From an uncultured Flavobacteriales bacterium (GTDB lineage: Bacteria; Bacteroidota; Bacteroidia; Flavobacteriales_D; Crocinitomicaceae): DNA of 64,000 nucleotides. Below, piece by piece: positions 1 to 8,196 of this stretch. Within the stretch, counting starts at the first letter, position 1; each line of letters begins with the position of its first letter. The stretch spans positions 62,001-126,000 of the forward strand of contig CALJKJ010000016.1 of the NCBI GenBank assembly GCA_937973685.1, written 5' to 3'. A program made the translations under genes and the position numbers. A model generated the notes under the pieces. The model saw only the letters and a program-made list of their open reading frames with translations. It had not been told where the DNA came from and made no database searches.

Positions 1-930
1 TGAAAACTTAGCTATATCCGCTGCGCTATACAATTGAAATTCAGCATTCAATGCTTGAAAAAACGCTTTGTCTGGTTGTTGTAAAAACAACTGCAATTGT
101 TTCATCACTTCAATTGTAATTCCTGCTAACAATTGTTGAGTCTGAACTGCAACAGTTGACTGATTAAAATGCTGTACATTATCGATGTTCTTGATAAACA
201 ACAAATCGGCATCCATGGCTTGTAAATTTGCCAAAAGTGCTCCGTGACCTGCTGGTCGTTTTATTGGATTGTTTTGTTCGTCATGCACCAAATTAAATGA
301 TTCATCAAACGCAAAGGAATCCGTTGCAGGATCTTGAACACTGAATGAAACGTTCAATTTTTTTCCAGTTAATCCAACCAAATAGTTTAATTGTTCTTGG
401 ATTTGATCTTGAAAACCTGCTCGAATGGTAAAATGAAACGCACTTTCATCGTTTGCAACTTCCATTCCTTGTAACACATGTTCGTGATACGGATTCAATA
501 AAAAAGGTCCGTGTTTGTGAAAAGGAATTAATCCTTTTGGCAAAAGGGATAATCCTAACCCTTTTTGGGATAAAATCAACTCAACAAACGTTTCAACATC
601 CATCAAGCGACGACGTAATTGCTCTTGAATTTCTTGTGGGAATTGATAAAAGAAAGCGAAATCTTCAATATGATTCAAAAAACGTTCAACTGCTCCTCTA
701 TTTTCTTCTTTTGGGTCGGCAAGAAAGTCGAATAAAAATTCGAACATGCGCGAACCAGATCCTGAAGCGGGAATAAAAAACAAATTAGACAACGATGATT
801 GCATAAATTGCGATCGATAGTAAGCTTGTTGTTCGTCGGTTAACTGTAAAATACCTTCTCCAACCTTGCATGCGCTGACCAACACTACTTCCGATTGTGG
901 ATGTTTGATAATTGACTGTTGTTCGTTCAT
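1..930 (-). CDS. DUF4301 family protein, C-terminus beyond window
   Basis: The frame stays open from an ATG at 930 to the window edge, giving 310 residues without a stop, so the C-terminus is missing. Near residue 55 it reads FIPASGSGSRMFEF, which matches the PASGxxxRMF signature I associate with DUF4301, a Bacteroidetes family with a nucleotidyltransferase-like start. Later segments such as KRPAGHGALL and DADLLFIKNIDN fit an enzyme that binds a nucleotide sugar, but no activity is established. It is transcribed divergently from the methyltransferase at 986, with 55 bases between the start codons. The family is fairly certain and the function unknown. Confidence 0.75.
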   Translation of the reverse strand, partial: MNEQQSIIKHPQSEVVLVSACKVGEGILQLTDEQQAYYRSQFMQSSLSNLFFIPASGSGSRMFEFLFDFLADPKEENRGAVERFLNHIEDFAFFYQFPQEIQEQLRRRLMDVETFVELILSQKGLGLSLLPKGLIPFHKHGPFLLNPYHEHVLQGMEVANDESAFHFTIRAGFQDQIQEQLNYLVGLTGKKLNVSFSVQDPATDSFAFDESFNLVHDEQNNPIKRPAGHGALLANLQAMDADLLFIKNIDNVQHFNQSTVAVQTQQLLAGITIEVMKQLQLFLQQPDKAFFQALNAEFQLYSAADIAKFS

Positions 931-985
931 CGTTAAATTACGCATGTTTGAATGGGTATTTCTTTGTTTTTTGTTTCTTTGCAGT

Positions 986-1777
986 ATGCTTACTTCACGT
1001 TCTTATTGGAACTATTTTCTTCGATCAAAAGGTCGACATGGAATTCATTCGCCATTTGTCTATGATTTTGTATCCACTTGTTTAACGACAAAATTGGATA
1101 AAAAGTTTCAGCAAGACAAGAAAAAATGGATTTCCCAACTAAAACAAGCGCGCGATTTATTTGATGTGGACGATTTGGGTAGTGGTTCGAAGCACTTAAA
1201 AAAAAGGAGAAGTATCGCTCAATTAGTAAAAACAGCTTCAAGCAATGGTGTTTACGGGGAAGTTTTGTGGAAAATAGCACATCATTATCAACCGAAAAAC
1301 ATCCTTGAATTAGGAACATCAGTTGGTGTTGGAACAGTTCATTTAAAAGCTGGTGCGCCAACTAGTTTTTTGACAACAGTTGAAGGTTGTGACAACACGT
1401 TAGCAAAGGCTTATCAGCAATTTGATTATTGGAAATTAGAACGCGTTTTACCCATTTGTTCGTCATTCGAAACGTTTTTAGCACTACCTACGCATTCAAA
1501 CTATGACCTGGTTTTTATCGACGGCCATCATTCGGGAGAAGCAACATTGCATTACCTTGACATGTTAATGAGGCAAACGCACAATAAAACCATTTTCATC
1601 ATCGATGACATTCGTTGGAGTGATGATATGTGGAAAGCATGGAATGAGGTTGTTTCAAATCAAGCATTTCACCTCACAATCGATTTGGGCCGAATGGGCA
1701 TCTGTTGGAAGCGCGAACAACAAACGAAAGAACATTTTACAATTCGACCGGTCATATTCAATAATCGCTTTGTTTAA
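986..1777 (+). CDS. Class I SAM-dependent methyltransferase
   Basis: This 263-residue protein probably methylates a small molecule using S-adenosylmethionine. The glycine-rich motif I is ILELGTSVGVGT, followed by an acidic residue in TTVEGC and a DLVFIDGHHS segment typical of the Methyltransferase_24 and O-methyltransferase-like group. A longer reading frame begins at 866, but its first 40 residues are Cys-rich and hydrophobic and overlap the divergent gene. The ATG at 986, giving MLTSRSYWNYF, is the better start. Bacteroidetes homologues commonly open with a SYxxYxLRSK-type sequence followed by HGIHSPFVYD. The substrate cannot be told from the sequence. It ends 10 bases before the convergent gene at 1788. 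Confidence 0.8.
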   Translation: MLTSRSYWNYFLRSKGRHGIHSPFVYDFVSTCLTTKLDKKFQQDKKKWISQLKQARDLFDVDDLGSGSKHLKKRRSIAQLVKTASSNGVYGEVLWKIAHHYQPKNILELGTSVGVGTVHLKAGAPTSFLTTVEGCDNTLAKAYQQFDYWKLERVLPICSSFETFLALPTHSNYDLVFIDGHHSGEATLHYLDMLMRQTHNKTIFIIDDIRWSDDMWKAWNEVVSNQAFHLTIDLGRMGICWKREQQTKEHFTIRPVIFNNRFV

Positions 1778-1787
1778 TTGAAGGATG

Positions 1788-2108
1788 CTATTGTTTTTTG
1801 AAAACAATTGGAATTCCATAATCTAAGCCATTCTTTTTGAGTTTCAGGATTAATCCCTCTGCTTCTGGGAATTGTTTGATGGTACGTTTGATTAAATTCG
1901 TTTTAATATTATCGTATTGTGTACCACTTATAAATCCTAATCCAACACTTCCGATTGAATCAAATTGATTCGTAGGAATACAATCCGTAAAAACATACAA
2001 ACCATTTACTTGTGTTACCCGTGCATTTGAATTGGGTAGTTGGTAGGCATTTTTGTTGAATGAATAAATTGCAAAAATGCAAGCAATAAAAACAACTGTA
2101 TATTTCAT
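1788..2108 (-). CDS. Small hypothetical exported protein
   Basis: This is a 106-residue protein of unknown function. It opens with a hydrophobic stretch (MKYTVVFIACIFAIYS) that looks like a signal peptide or membrane anchor, followed by a soluble domain. The frame can be extended to a TTG at 2117, but the ATG at 2108 starts a normal signal sequence and leaves a 5-base gap from the stop of the upstream gene at 2114. It is probably co-transcribed with that T9SS beta-helix protein. I recognise no domain. Confidence 0.55.
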   Translation of the reverse strand: MKYTVVFIACIFAIYSFNKNAYQLPNSNARVTQVNGLYVFTDCIPTNQFDSIGSVGLGFISGTQYDNIKTNLIKRTIKQFPEAEGLILKLKKNGLDYGIPIVFKKQ

Positions 2109-2113
2109 CGGAA

Positions 2114-3499
2114 TCAATTCAAATAAATACGTTTTACTTGACCATCAATACGAATTAAATAGACGCCTTTAGCAATATTTGAAGGTGCAATAGTGAACAT
2201 ATTTTTATTCGGAGTAGCAGATACAACAACTTGACCCATTGCATTTATTAATTGCAACGAATGGATTGGATTTTTCGCTTGAACAGTAATAAATTCATTA
2301 GATTGAAACAATTGAAAATCACTTGACAATTCAGTCAAAGAAGCTGGTTCATCCAAATCGATTTTTGTTACATACGTTACAATTGATGCACACGAATCAT
2401 CATAAATAGCATAATTCATCAATCCTCTTGTAATATCATCGTATCCATCGAATAATAAGTTTTCAATGGTTGTTGAATCGGTTTCACAAAAACAGTTCGC
2501 ATTGATTGAAAAATTCTTGTCTGTCAAATTTTCAATGTTGTATTGCGTGTTGTTACAAATTTGATTATTGACAACTTGGTTGATATTATTTCCTGTTACT
2601 GCAATACCTACGGTATTTTCAGTAAGTGTTGAGTTGGTTACTGCACAGGCATCACCTAAACGTAACGCAACACCATTGAATGCAAAGTCGCAATTTGCTA
2701 TTGTTGCACCAGAAATATTTGAAATTCCCGCATTGTTGCTGTAAAATTGTGAATTGGTAATGGTAAATCCTCCTACATCCATCAATCCATTTTCATTGTT
2801 CAAGAAATTACAACTGTCAATTGTTCCAGCACATTGAATAATCGTGTTTACATTATTACTGAACGTACAATTTGAAAGCTGTAAAGGCGAAGCTAAGGTT
2901 GTGAAAGCACAAAAATTATTAGAGAAATTACAATTGGCTGCTGTTACACCTCCGCTTACTAATTGCATCGCTACACCTACTCCATTTCGTTGAAAAATAC
3001 AATTATTGAAATTCAAAAAAGAATTCATCTGAAACACGTAGTTGTTATCTCGAAAGATGCAATTTTCAAAATTGTATTGCAATCCATCTGCATCATCTGC
3101 ATAAATGCCATAAAAAGCATTTGTTAGAATAAATCTATTCATATCAATAGTTGCACCTTGCGACTTTTTAACATAAATTCCCATCCAGTTTTGATTAGTA
3201 GAAGCATCTGTAGAAGTGAAAATAATTGGCGCATTTACGGTTCCTTGTGCAACCAAATTGCCTCGCACTTCCAATGTTATGTAGTTTCCTGTATTGAATG
3301 TCGAGTCTGCATCAACAATTACGAGAACCCCCGGCTCAATTGTCAATGTTTTACCTGGGAAAACAACTACGTTTCCTGTAATGTGATAGGGGCTGTTAGC
3401 CAATGTCCAAGTTGTGTTGTTGTAAATTCCTCCTTGGAAAGATGTTTGAGCTTTTAACGTTAGGCTGAATAATAGAAAAAATGCGAAAATTGATTTCAT
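2114..3499 (-). CDS. Secreted right-handed beta-helix protein with T9SS type A sorting domain
   Basis: This 461-residue protein starts with a cleavable-looking signal peptide (MKSIFAFFLLFSLTLKAQ). Residues of about 90-330 are a series of short repeats rich in N-x-F and N-C/I-F units (NCIFRDNN, NCTFSNN, NSQFYSNN), the pattern of a parallel beta-helix ladder. The last 75 or so residues (SLQLINAMGQVV to GVYLIRIDGQVKRIYL) form the C-terminal sorting domain that sends proteins through the type IX secretion system. It is therefore likely displayed on the cell surface or released. The ligand or substrate is unknown. Beta-helix proteins of this kind include both polysaccharide lyases and structural proteins, and no catalytic site stands out. 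Confidence 0.8.
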   Translation of the reverse strand: MKSIFAFFLLFSLTLKAQTSFQGGIYNNTTWTLANSPYHITGNVVVFPGKTLTIEPGVLVIVDADSTFNTGNYITLEVRGNLVAQGTVNAPIIFTSTDASTNQNWMGIYVKKSQGATIDMNRFILTNAFYGIYADDADGLQYNFENCIFRDNNYVFQMNSFLNFNNCIFQRNGVGVAMQLVSGGVTAANCNFSNNFCAFTTLASPLQLSNCTFSNNVNTIIQCAGTIDSCNFLNNENGLMDVGGFTITNSQFYSNNAGISNISGATIANCDFAFNGVALRLGDACAVTNSTLTENTVGIAVTGNNINQVVNNQICNNTQYNIENLTDKNFSINANCFCETDSTTIENLLFDGYDDITRGLMNYAIYDDSCASIVTYVTKIDLDEPASLTELSSDFQLFQSNEFITVQAKNPIHSLQLINAMGQVVVSATPNKNMFTIAPSNIAKGVYLIRIDGQVKRIYLN

Positions 3500-3686
3500 A
3501 CGCTATAATTAATCATTAATTGTAAAACTAGGATGTAAACAATATCAGCCGACTATTGTTTTATTTATAGCACTTTAATTGATTGAATTGTGCTTTTCGA
3601 TTAACAATAGACATTGTTTATTGATTGTACTGAAATGTGCTTCATGTTAAAAGTGCACTATATTTGTAATGAGAAATACATGTTCA
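3500..3686. other. Intergenic region between divergent genes
   Basis: This AT-rich stretch separates the beta-helix gene (-) from the cobalamin adenosyltransferase gene (+). It holds a TAnnTTTG -7 box at 3659-3666 for the + strand gene. Perfect 8-base inverted arms (CTATTGTT at 3553-3560 and AACAATAG at 3603-3610) lie 42 bases apart. No open frame or RNA gene was seen. Confidence 0.5.
3659..3666 (+). promoter_or_regulatory. Bacteroidetes -7 box TATATTTG
   Basis: The sequence matches TAnnTTTG exactly. Transcription should begin a few bases after 3666, which would put the ATG at 3669 at or before the transcript start. It therefore favours 3687 as the real start of the adenosyltransferase gene. 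No clear TTG element was seen about 19 bases upstream. Confidence 0.45.
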
Positions 3687-4238
3687 ATGAAAATTTATAC
3701 TAAAAAGGGTGATAGCGGAACAACTGGACTTATCGGGGGAACGCGTTTACCCAAACACCATATTCGTATTGAATCGTATGGAACCGTAGACGAATTAAAT
3801 AGTTACTTGGGTTTGTTACGCGATTGTATAACTGATGGTTCGGTTACTGAATTTATAGTAGCTGTACAAGACAGATTATTTACCATTGGTTCTCAACTTG
3901 CTGTTGGTAAAGATGCTGTTTCCATGAAGTTGCCAAATATTCACCTCTCAGATATTGAAACGATAGAGTCGAAAATTGATGAAATGGACGCAATACTTCC
4001 AGCAATGACCCATTTTGTGCTTCCTGGTGGACATCAAACGGTTTCTCATTGCCACATTGCGCGCTGTATTTGTAGAAGAGCTGAACGTAATATTGCACAT
4101 TTAGCAGAAAATGAACCGGTAGCAGAAGTGATTTTAGCGTATATGAACCGATTAAGTGATTATTTATTTGTGTTATCGCGCAAATTGGTGCTTGATTTAG
4201 GCGTAATGGAAACGCCTTGGATCCCCAAAAACGATTGA
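3687..4238 (+). CDS. Cob(I)yrinic acid a,c-diamide / cobalamin adenosyltransferase, PduO type
   Basis: This enzyme transfers the adenosyl group of ATP to cob(I)alamin to make adenosylcobalamin, the cofactor of methylmalonyl-CoA mutase and similar enzymes. The 183-residue protein opens with MKIYTKKGDSGTTGLIGG, the ATP-binding signature of the PduO/MMAB family. It also carries SYGTVDELNSYLG and the arginine-rich ARCICRRAERN helix that binds ATP. Length and motifs are typical. An upstream in-frame ATG at 3669 lies too close to the -7 box to be used. The gene stands alone, so its link to a particular cobalamin pathway is not shown by its neighbours. Confidence 0.92.
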   Translation: MKIYTKKGDSGTTGLIGGTRLPKHHIRIESYGTVDELNSYLGLLRDCITDGSVTEFIVAVQDRLFTIGSQLAVGKDAVSMKLPNIHLSDIETIESKIDEMDAILPAMTHFVLPGGHQTVSHCHIARCICRRAERNIAHLAENEPVAEVILAYMNRLSDYLFVLSRKLVLDLGVMETPWIPKND

Positions 4239-4294
4239 AAAACAGGGATTTAAAAAAGAATTTGCAAGATTATTGAGAAAGCTGCTTTTTGGAC

Positions 4295-4324
4295 TTGATA
4301 TTTTTGAAAATAAGTTTATTTTTG
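4295..4324 (+). promoter_or_regulatory. Promoter of the DUF2795 gene
   Basis: TTG at 4295-4297 and TATTTTTG at 4317-4324 are 19 bases apart, a full match to the Bacteroidetes housekeeping promoter. The ATG follows 22 bases after the -7 box. Confidence 0.65.
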
Positions 4325-4346
4325 CGCAAATTATAAAATTAAAGAG

Positions 4347-4568
4347 ATGTACTGGACATTAGAATTAGCATCGTATTTGGAGGACGCTCCATGGCCTGCA
4401 TCAAAAGACGAATTGATTGATTACGCAATTCGTGCCGGTGCACCATTGGAAGTTGTAGAAAACTTACAAGATTTAGAAGATGAAGGCGATATTTATGAAA
4501 GTATTGAAGAAATTTGGCCGGATTACCCATCGAAAGATGATTTCTTGTTCAACGAAGACGAGTATTAA
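4347..4568 (+). CDS. DUF2795 domain small acidic protein
   Basis: This 73-residue, strongly acidic protein opens MYWTLELASYLEDAPWPA and ends in an EDEY tail. That composition and the whole-length pattern (DELIDYAIRAGAPLEVVENL) fit the DUF2795 family, found as small stand-alone proteins across Bacteroidetes. The function is not established. It has its own promoter just upstream and a strong palindromic terminator just downstream, so it is a single-gene transcript. Confidence 0.85.
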   Translation: MYWTLELASYLEDAPWPASKDELIDYAIRAGAPLEVVENLQDLEDEGDIYESIEEIWPDYPSKDDFLFNEDEY

Positions 4569-4581
4569 AAACCTCCATTAT

Positions 4582-4616
4582 AAAAAATCCCTCAACAATT
4601 GTTGAGGGATTTTTTT
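4582..4616. terminator. Bidirectional intrinsic terminator
   Basis: A perfectly self-complementary stem (ATCCCTCAAC and its partner GTTGAGGGAT around a central AATT) is flanked by an A run and a T run. It can end transcription from the DUF2795 gene on + and from the sulP operon on -. Confidence 0.85.
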
Positions 4617-4633
4617 GTTATCAATAATTGAAA

Positions 4634-6295
4634 TTATTTTTTAATCGCAGCATATTTATGCGACGACCCTGTTGCAGGTTTGAATTCATCTATTCCTAAT
4701 ATTTCAAGTGAACCTCCTTCAACAGCAAAGTCATCTTTCATGTGGTAAAGATTTTCAATGACAGAGTGATCGATTAATTTGCAATTGGTTACATCTAAGA
4801 CAATATTTTCAGAGTAAGGAAACGATAAAACAGCTTTTTTAATGCCAATAAAATTACTGAATACCGCTGCACCATTGACAGTTATTTTATGTGCATTTAC
4901 ACTCACTTTTGCATTGAATAAATTTTTCATAGGAGCGCCATTGAATAAGTGAATGATTAATTTCAATATTATTCCAGCTGCAATACCTAACAATAAATCA
5001 GTAAGTAAAGTCACGAAAATAGTTGCAACAAAAATCAAAATTTGATCCCATCCTATTTTTGCCATGTGTCCAAATTCACGAGGATGAGCTAATTTCCATC
5101 CAACTCCAATTAACATTGCTGCCAAAGCTGCTTTTGGGATAAGATTGCTAAATGAAACAGCGAATATTAAGAAAATACAAACGAAAAGACCATGAAAGAA
5201 ATTCGCCCATCGAGTTTTTCCTCCATTACTGACATTTGCAGAAGAACGAGCAACTTCACTAATCATTGGTAAACCACCAAAAATTCCAGAAATTACATTA
5301 CCGATTCCAACTCCAATTAAATCCTTGTTTGTGTTTGATCTTCTTTTCCAAGGATCTAACATGTCAATTGCTTTTACTGTTAACAATGCCTCTAAACTTC
5401 CAACTAAAGCAAACATAACAACATATTTAATGAAAACGCCCATTTGTGCAATTCCATCAAAACTAACATTTACACGTAAAATTTCACCCAACCCTTTTTT
5501 GAAGTCCAATAATGGTGAAAAAGCTTTCACACCAGTTGCTTCATTTGCAGGAATATTGTGAATACCTAAATAACTTGCCAAAGGAATTGCTACAACTAAG
5601 ACGATTAATGCAGAAGGGATTTTCTTCAAGGCCTTAATTGGTAACATTGGCCAACCAAATACGATTAACAAACTAACTAATCCTACAATGACAACATCTT
5701 TGTGTTCAAAGAAATGAATAAATGTATTTTTTAATTCCGCTAACAATTCTAAAGGTTCAACCATCGGTTTACCTTCTGGTGTTACGGGATTCATTCCAGC
5801 TAAAATGTGAATTTGCTTGCTAATGATAATGATTCCAATTGCTGCTAACATTCCGTGAACAGCAGATAAGGGAAAGAAATCAGATAATTTCCCTAATTTA
5901 ACAAGACCAAAAACAACTTGTACTAATCCAGCTACAACAACAGCTCCCAATGTTAAAGACCAACCATAAGTAGCTATTTCTTCGGGCGATAAGTTGCTTG
6001 GTGCACCAAGACTAAATTCGGCTACTGCACCTGCTACAATAACAATTAAACCAGCTGCTGGTCCTTTAATTGTTAAAACTGATCCTGCAAAAAAGCTGAC
6101 AATCAATCCTCCAATCATTGCTGAAATCAAACCATAAATAGGTGGGAAATCACTAGCCGCTGCAATACCTAAACTAAGTGGTAATGCTAATAAGAATACT
6201 AAAAAACCTGATAATGCATCTGATTTCCAATTTTCTTTTAATCCTTTTAACCAATCACTTGGTTGTGTTTTTCTGTTAATTTTTTGAGTTTCCAT
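4634..6295 (-). CDS. SulP family anion transporter with STAS-like tail
   Basis: This 553-residue membrane protein belongs to the SulP family of inorganic anion transporters, which carry sulfate or bicarbonate. About ten or more hydrophobic segments cover residues 25-450 and include the SulP stretches FPPIYGLISAMIGG and GGLPMISEVARSSANVSNGGKT. The C-terminus (about 460-545) is a degenerate STAS domain with LDVTNCKLIDHSVIENL. It is the last gene of the dabA-dabB-sulP unit, 26 bases after dabB. By context I infer bicarbonate as the substrate, since some SulP proteins (BicA type) move it, but sulfate is not excluded. Confidence 0.88.
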   Translation of the reverse strand: METQKINRKTQPSDWLKGLKENWKSDALSGFLVFLLALPLSLGIAAASDFPPIYGLISAMIGGLIVSFFAGSVLTIKGPAAGLIVIVAGAVAEFSLGAPSNLSPEEIATYGWSLTLGAVVVAGLVQVVFGLVKLGKLSDFFPLSAVHGMLAAIGIIIISKQIHILAGMNPVTPEGKPMVEPLELLAELKNTFIHFFEHKDVVIVGLVSLLIVFGWPMLPIKALKKIPSALIVLVVAIPLASYLGIHNIPANEATGVKAFSPLLDFKKGLGEILRVNVSFDGIAQMGVFIKYVVMFALVGSLEALLTVKAIDMLDPWKRRSNTNKDLIGVGIGNVISGIFGGLPMISEVARSSANVSNGGKTRWANFFHGLFVCIFLIFAVSFSNLIPKAALAAMLIGVGWKLAHPREFGHMAKIGWDQILIFVATIFVTLLTDLLLGIAAGIILKLIIHLFNGAPMKNLFNAKVSVNAHKITVNGAAVFSNFIGIKKAVLSFPYSENIVLDVTNCKLIDHSVIENLYHMKDDFAVEGGSLEILGIDEFKPATGSSHKYAAIKK

Positions 6296-6321
6296 TTTTA
6301 TAAAATTAGTTTTTAAATAAA

Positions 6322-8196
6322 TTATGAAGAGCGTTTGGCTACTTCGTGGTAATTTTTAACATGTGGTCCTAGGAAAATTCTTGAGTAAATTCGAATCAAA
6401 GCAATTCCATCTATTACAAAGCTCAAAGCAGCTAATCCTGCAAGAATAAATTGTTCTTCACCAATATGAGAAAATAATAAATCTTCTCCAATAAAGGTTG
6501 GTGTTATTGGAAAACCTGCTACACCCAAACAAGCGATTAAAAAGACCAATGTAATTTTTGGATGTTCGTAAACATGACCTTGAAATTGGTCCATGGATAC
6601 ATTTTTCTCAATCTTTTTCAAGCGCCAAAGACAAGAAAAACCAATAACTCCAGCAACTAAAGTTCCGCTAGAAAAAGTAATCAATTCAAAAAGCGAAAGG
6701 TGTTCATTATATGCTATTGCAAGGACAACAAAAGCTTGATTGAAAATTACTAAAAACCAACTTGTCATTACATTTCGTCTTTCAGTAAATGATTTCAACA
6801 CCATTAACAAACCAATAAATGCAAAAACTATTGGTACAAATTGAAGCACCCATTTAGGTAAATGAGCATGAGTCGCAAGTAATATCAAACCCAACGTGAA
6901 AAATGGAACAATTACATATGCAATTCTTCTAATTGATAGAAAATGAAGTGCAACACCTATTTTCTTTAATGGAATCCACAAATAACGGTACATATTACTA
7001 TCCAAATTCCATTCACGAACAGCTAAGGAATAAAAAGTATTAGCGACTTTTGTTGGAAGAGAAGCTTCCATTGTCTGATGTTTTTGCTCATAATGATAAA
7101 ACTGCTCTCTAATTTTATAGGTCACACTTGAAGGTGATATCAACAATTGATACGTACGGTAAAAAGCGTTCGCAGTGATGTGAATCAATGCAATTGTTTC
7201 AAATCCCGCTGCTATTTCAATAAAAATTATACCAATTTGAGCAATCGATGCATAGCCAATTTGACTTTTAATACTAGATTGTACACGCGCTGAAAAATTA
7301 GCGAATATCAACGTTATTAGTCCAATAGCTACAATCATTAAACGTACAAAAATTTGATCTTCCCAATAAGATGTTGTTCGAATCAACAAAAATGCACCAA
7401 TATGTACAGATAAGGAACCGTAAAATATTGCAGTTGATGGCGTTGGGCCTTCCATTGCACGAGGCAACCATGATGAAAAAGGAAAAAGTGCAGATTTTAC
7501 AGAAGCAGTTAACATTATAAATCCTCCGATTAAAAAGGCTTCTGTTGAATGATTTACCAAAACTGCATGCAATGATTTGACATTGGATAATTCAGAAAAT
7601 GCAATGTTATGTCCCCACAAATGGTGACTCAACCACATGGCTAAAATTAGTCCGACATCACCAATGCGGTAAATTGAAAACACTTTAACGGCATTTTTAA
7701 CTGGCAAATAACGAGTTCTGTAAAAGGCAATTAATAAAAAAGATGATATCCCTAATATTTCCCAACCAATAAACATGGTTTCAAAATTACCCGAAAACAG
7801 AATCAATAAATAACCAAATGCAAAGAATTGGAAGATACTAAAAAATCGTTTGTACCCCTCTTCCCTATGCAAATAACGCTGACTAAAAATTGCTATTAAT
7901 AAAATCAACAAGGTGCCAAAAAGCAAATAAACAATTGATAATCGGTCAGCCATAAAATCTAAATAGAAATTATATGTACCGGACTTCAATACCGTTAATT
8001 GCTTTAAGTGAATCGTTTTTGATCCAGCTATCAGCCAATTGATTGAGAAAAATAGTGCAATTACAAAATTTGATCCTGCAACCAGTTTAACGATTGTAGC
8101 GATGGTGTATTCCTTTGTTTTCGGAATAAAATAAGTTAGTACAAATCCAATCAATGGAATTCCTAACAAAAATAATATACTATTTTCCATCATCAT
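6322..8196 (-). CDS. dabB: DabB-like proton-conducting membrane subunit (NuoL/Mrp family)
   Basis: This 624-residue polytopic protein resembles the antiporter-like subunits of complex I (NuoL/NuoM, Proton_antipo_M). The core reads SIVYLLFGTLLILLIAIFSQRY, then GWEILGISSFLLIAFY, then SALFPFSSWLPRAMEGPTP, all typical of the proton channel domain. No other complex I gene is nearby. Instead its ATG overlaps the dabA stop (ATGA at 8193-8196). In characterised DAB systems such a subunit pairs with DabA and couples ion flow to CO2 hydration in the membrane. The same role is inferred here. Confidence 0.85.
   Translation of the reverse strand: MMMENSILFLLGIPLIGFVLTYFIPKTKEYTIATIVKLVAGSNFVIALFFSINWLIAGSKTIHLKQLTVLKSGTYNFYLDFMADRLSIVYLLFGTLLILLIAIFSQRYLHREEGYKRFFSIFQFFAFGYLLILFSGNFETMFIGWEILGISSFLLIAFYRTRYLPVKNAVKVFSIYRIGDVGLILAMWLSHHLWGHNIAFSELSNVKSLHAVLVNHSTEAFLIGGFIMLTASVKSALFPFSSWLPRAMEGPTPSTAIFYGSLSVHIGAFLLIRTTSYWEDQIFVRLMIVAIGLITLIFANFSARVQSSIKSQIGYASIAQIGIIFIEIAAGFETIALIHITANAFYRTYQLLISPSSVTYKIREQFYHYEQKHQTMEASLPTKVANTFYSLAVREWNLDSNMYRYLWIPLKKIGVALHFLSIRRIAYVIVPFFTLGLILLATHAHLPKWVLQFVPIVFAFIGLLMVLKSFTERRNVMTSWFLVIFNQAFVVLAIAYNEHLSLFELITFSSGTLVAGVIGFSCLWRLKKIEKNVSMDQFQGHVYEHPKITLVFLIACLGVAGFPITPTFIGEDLLFSHIGEEQFILAGLAALSFVIDGIALIRIYSRIFLGPHVKNYHEVAKRSS

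Noticed and set aside
866..985. N-terminal extension of the methyltransferase from 866
   Set aside because: The first 40 residues are Cys-rich and hydrophobic and overlap the divergent DUF4301 gene. The ATG at 986 opens a normal protein.
3553..3610. Inverted 8-base arms CTATTGTT/AACAATAG
   Set aside because: A 42-base spacer in an AT-rich gap makes chance a good explanation. It is mentioned only in the intergenic entry.
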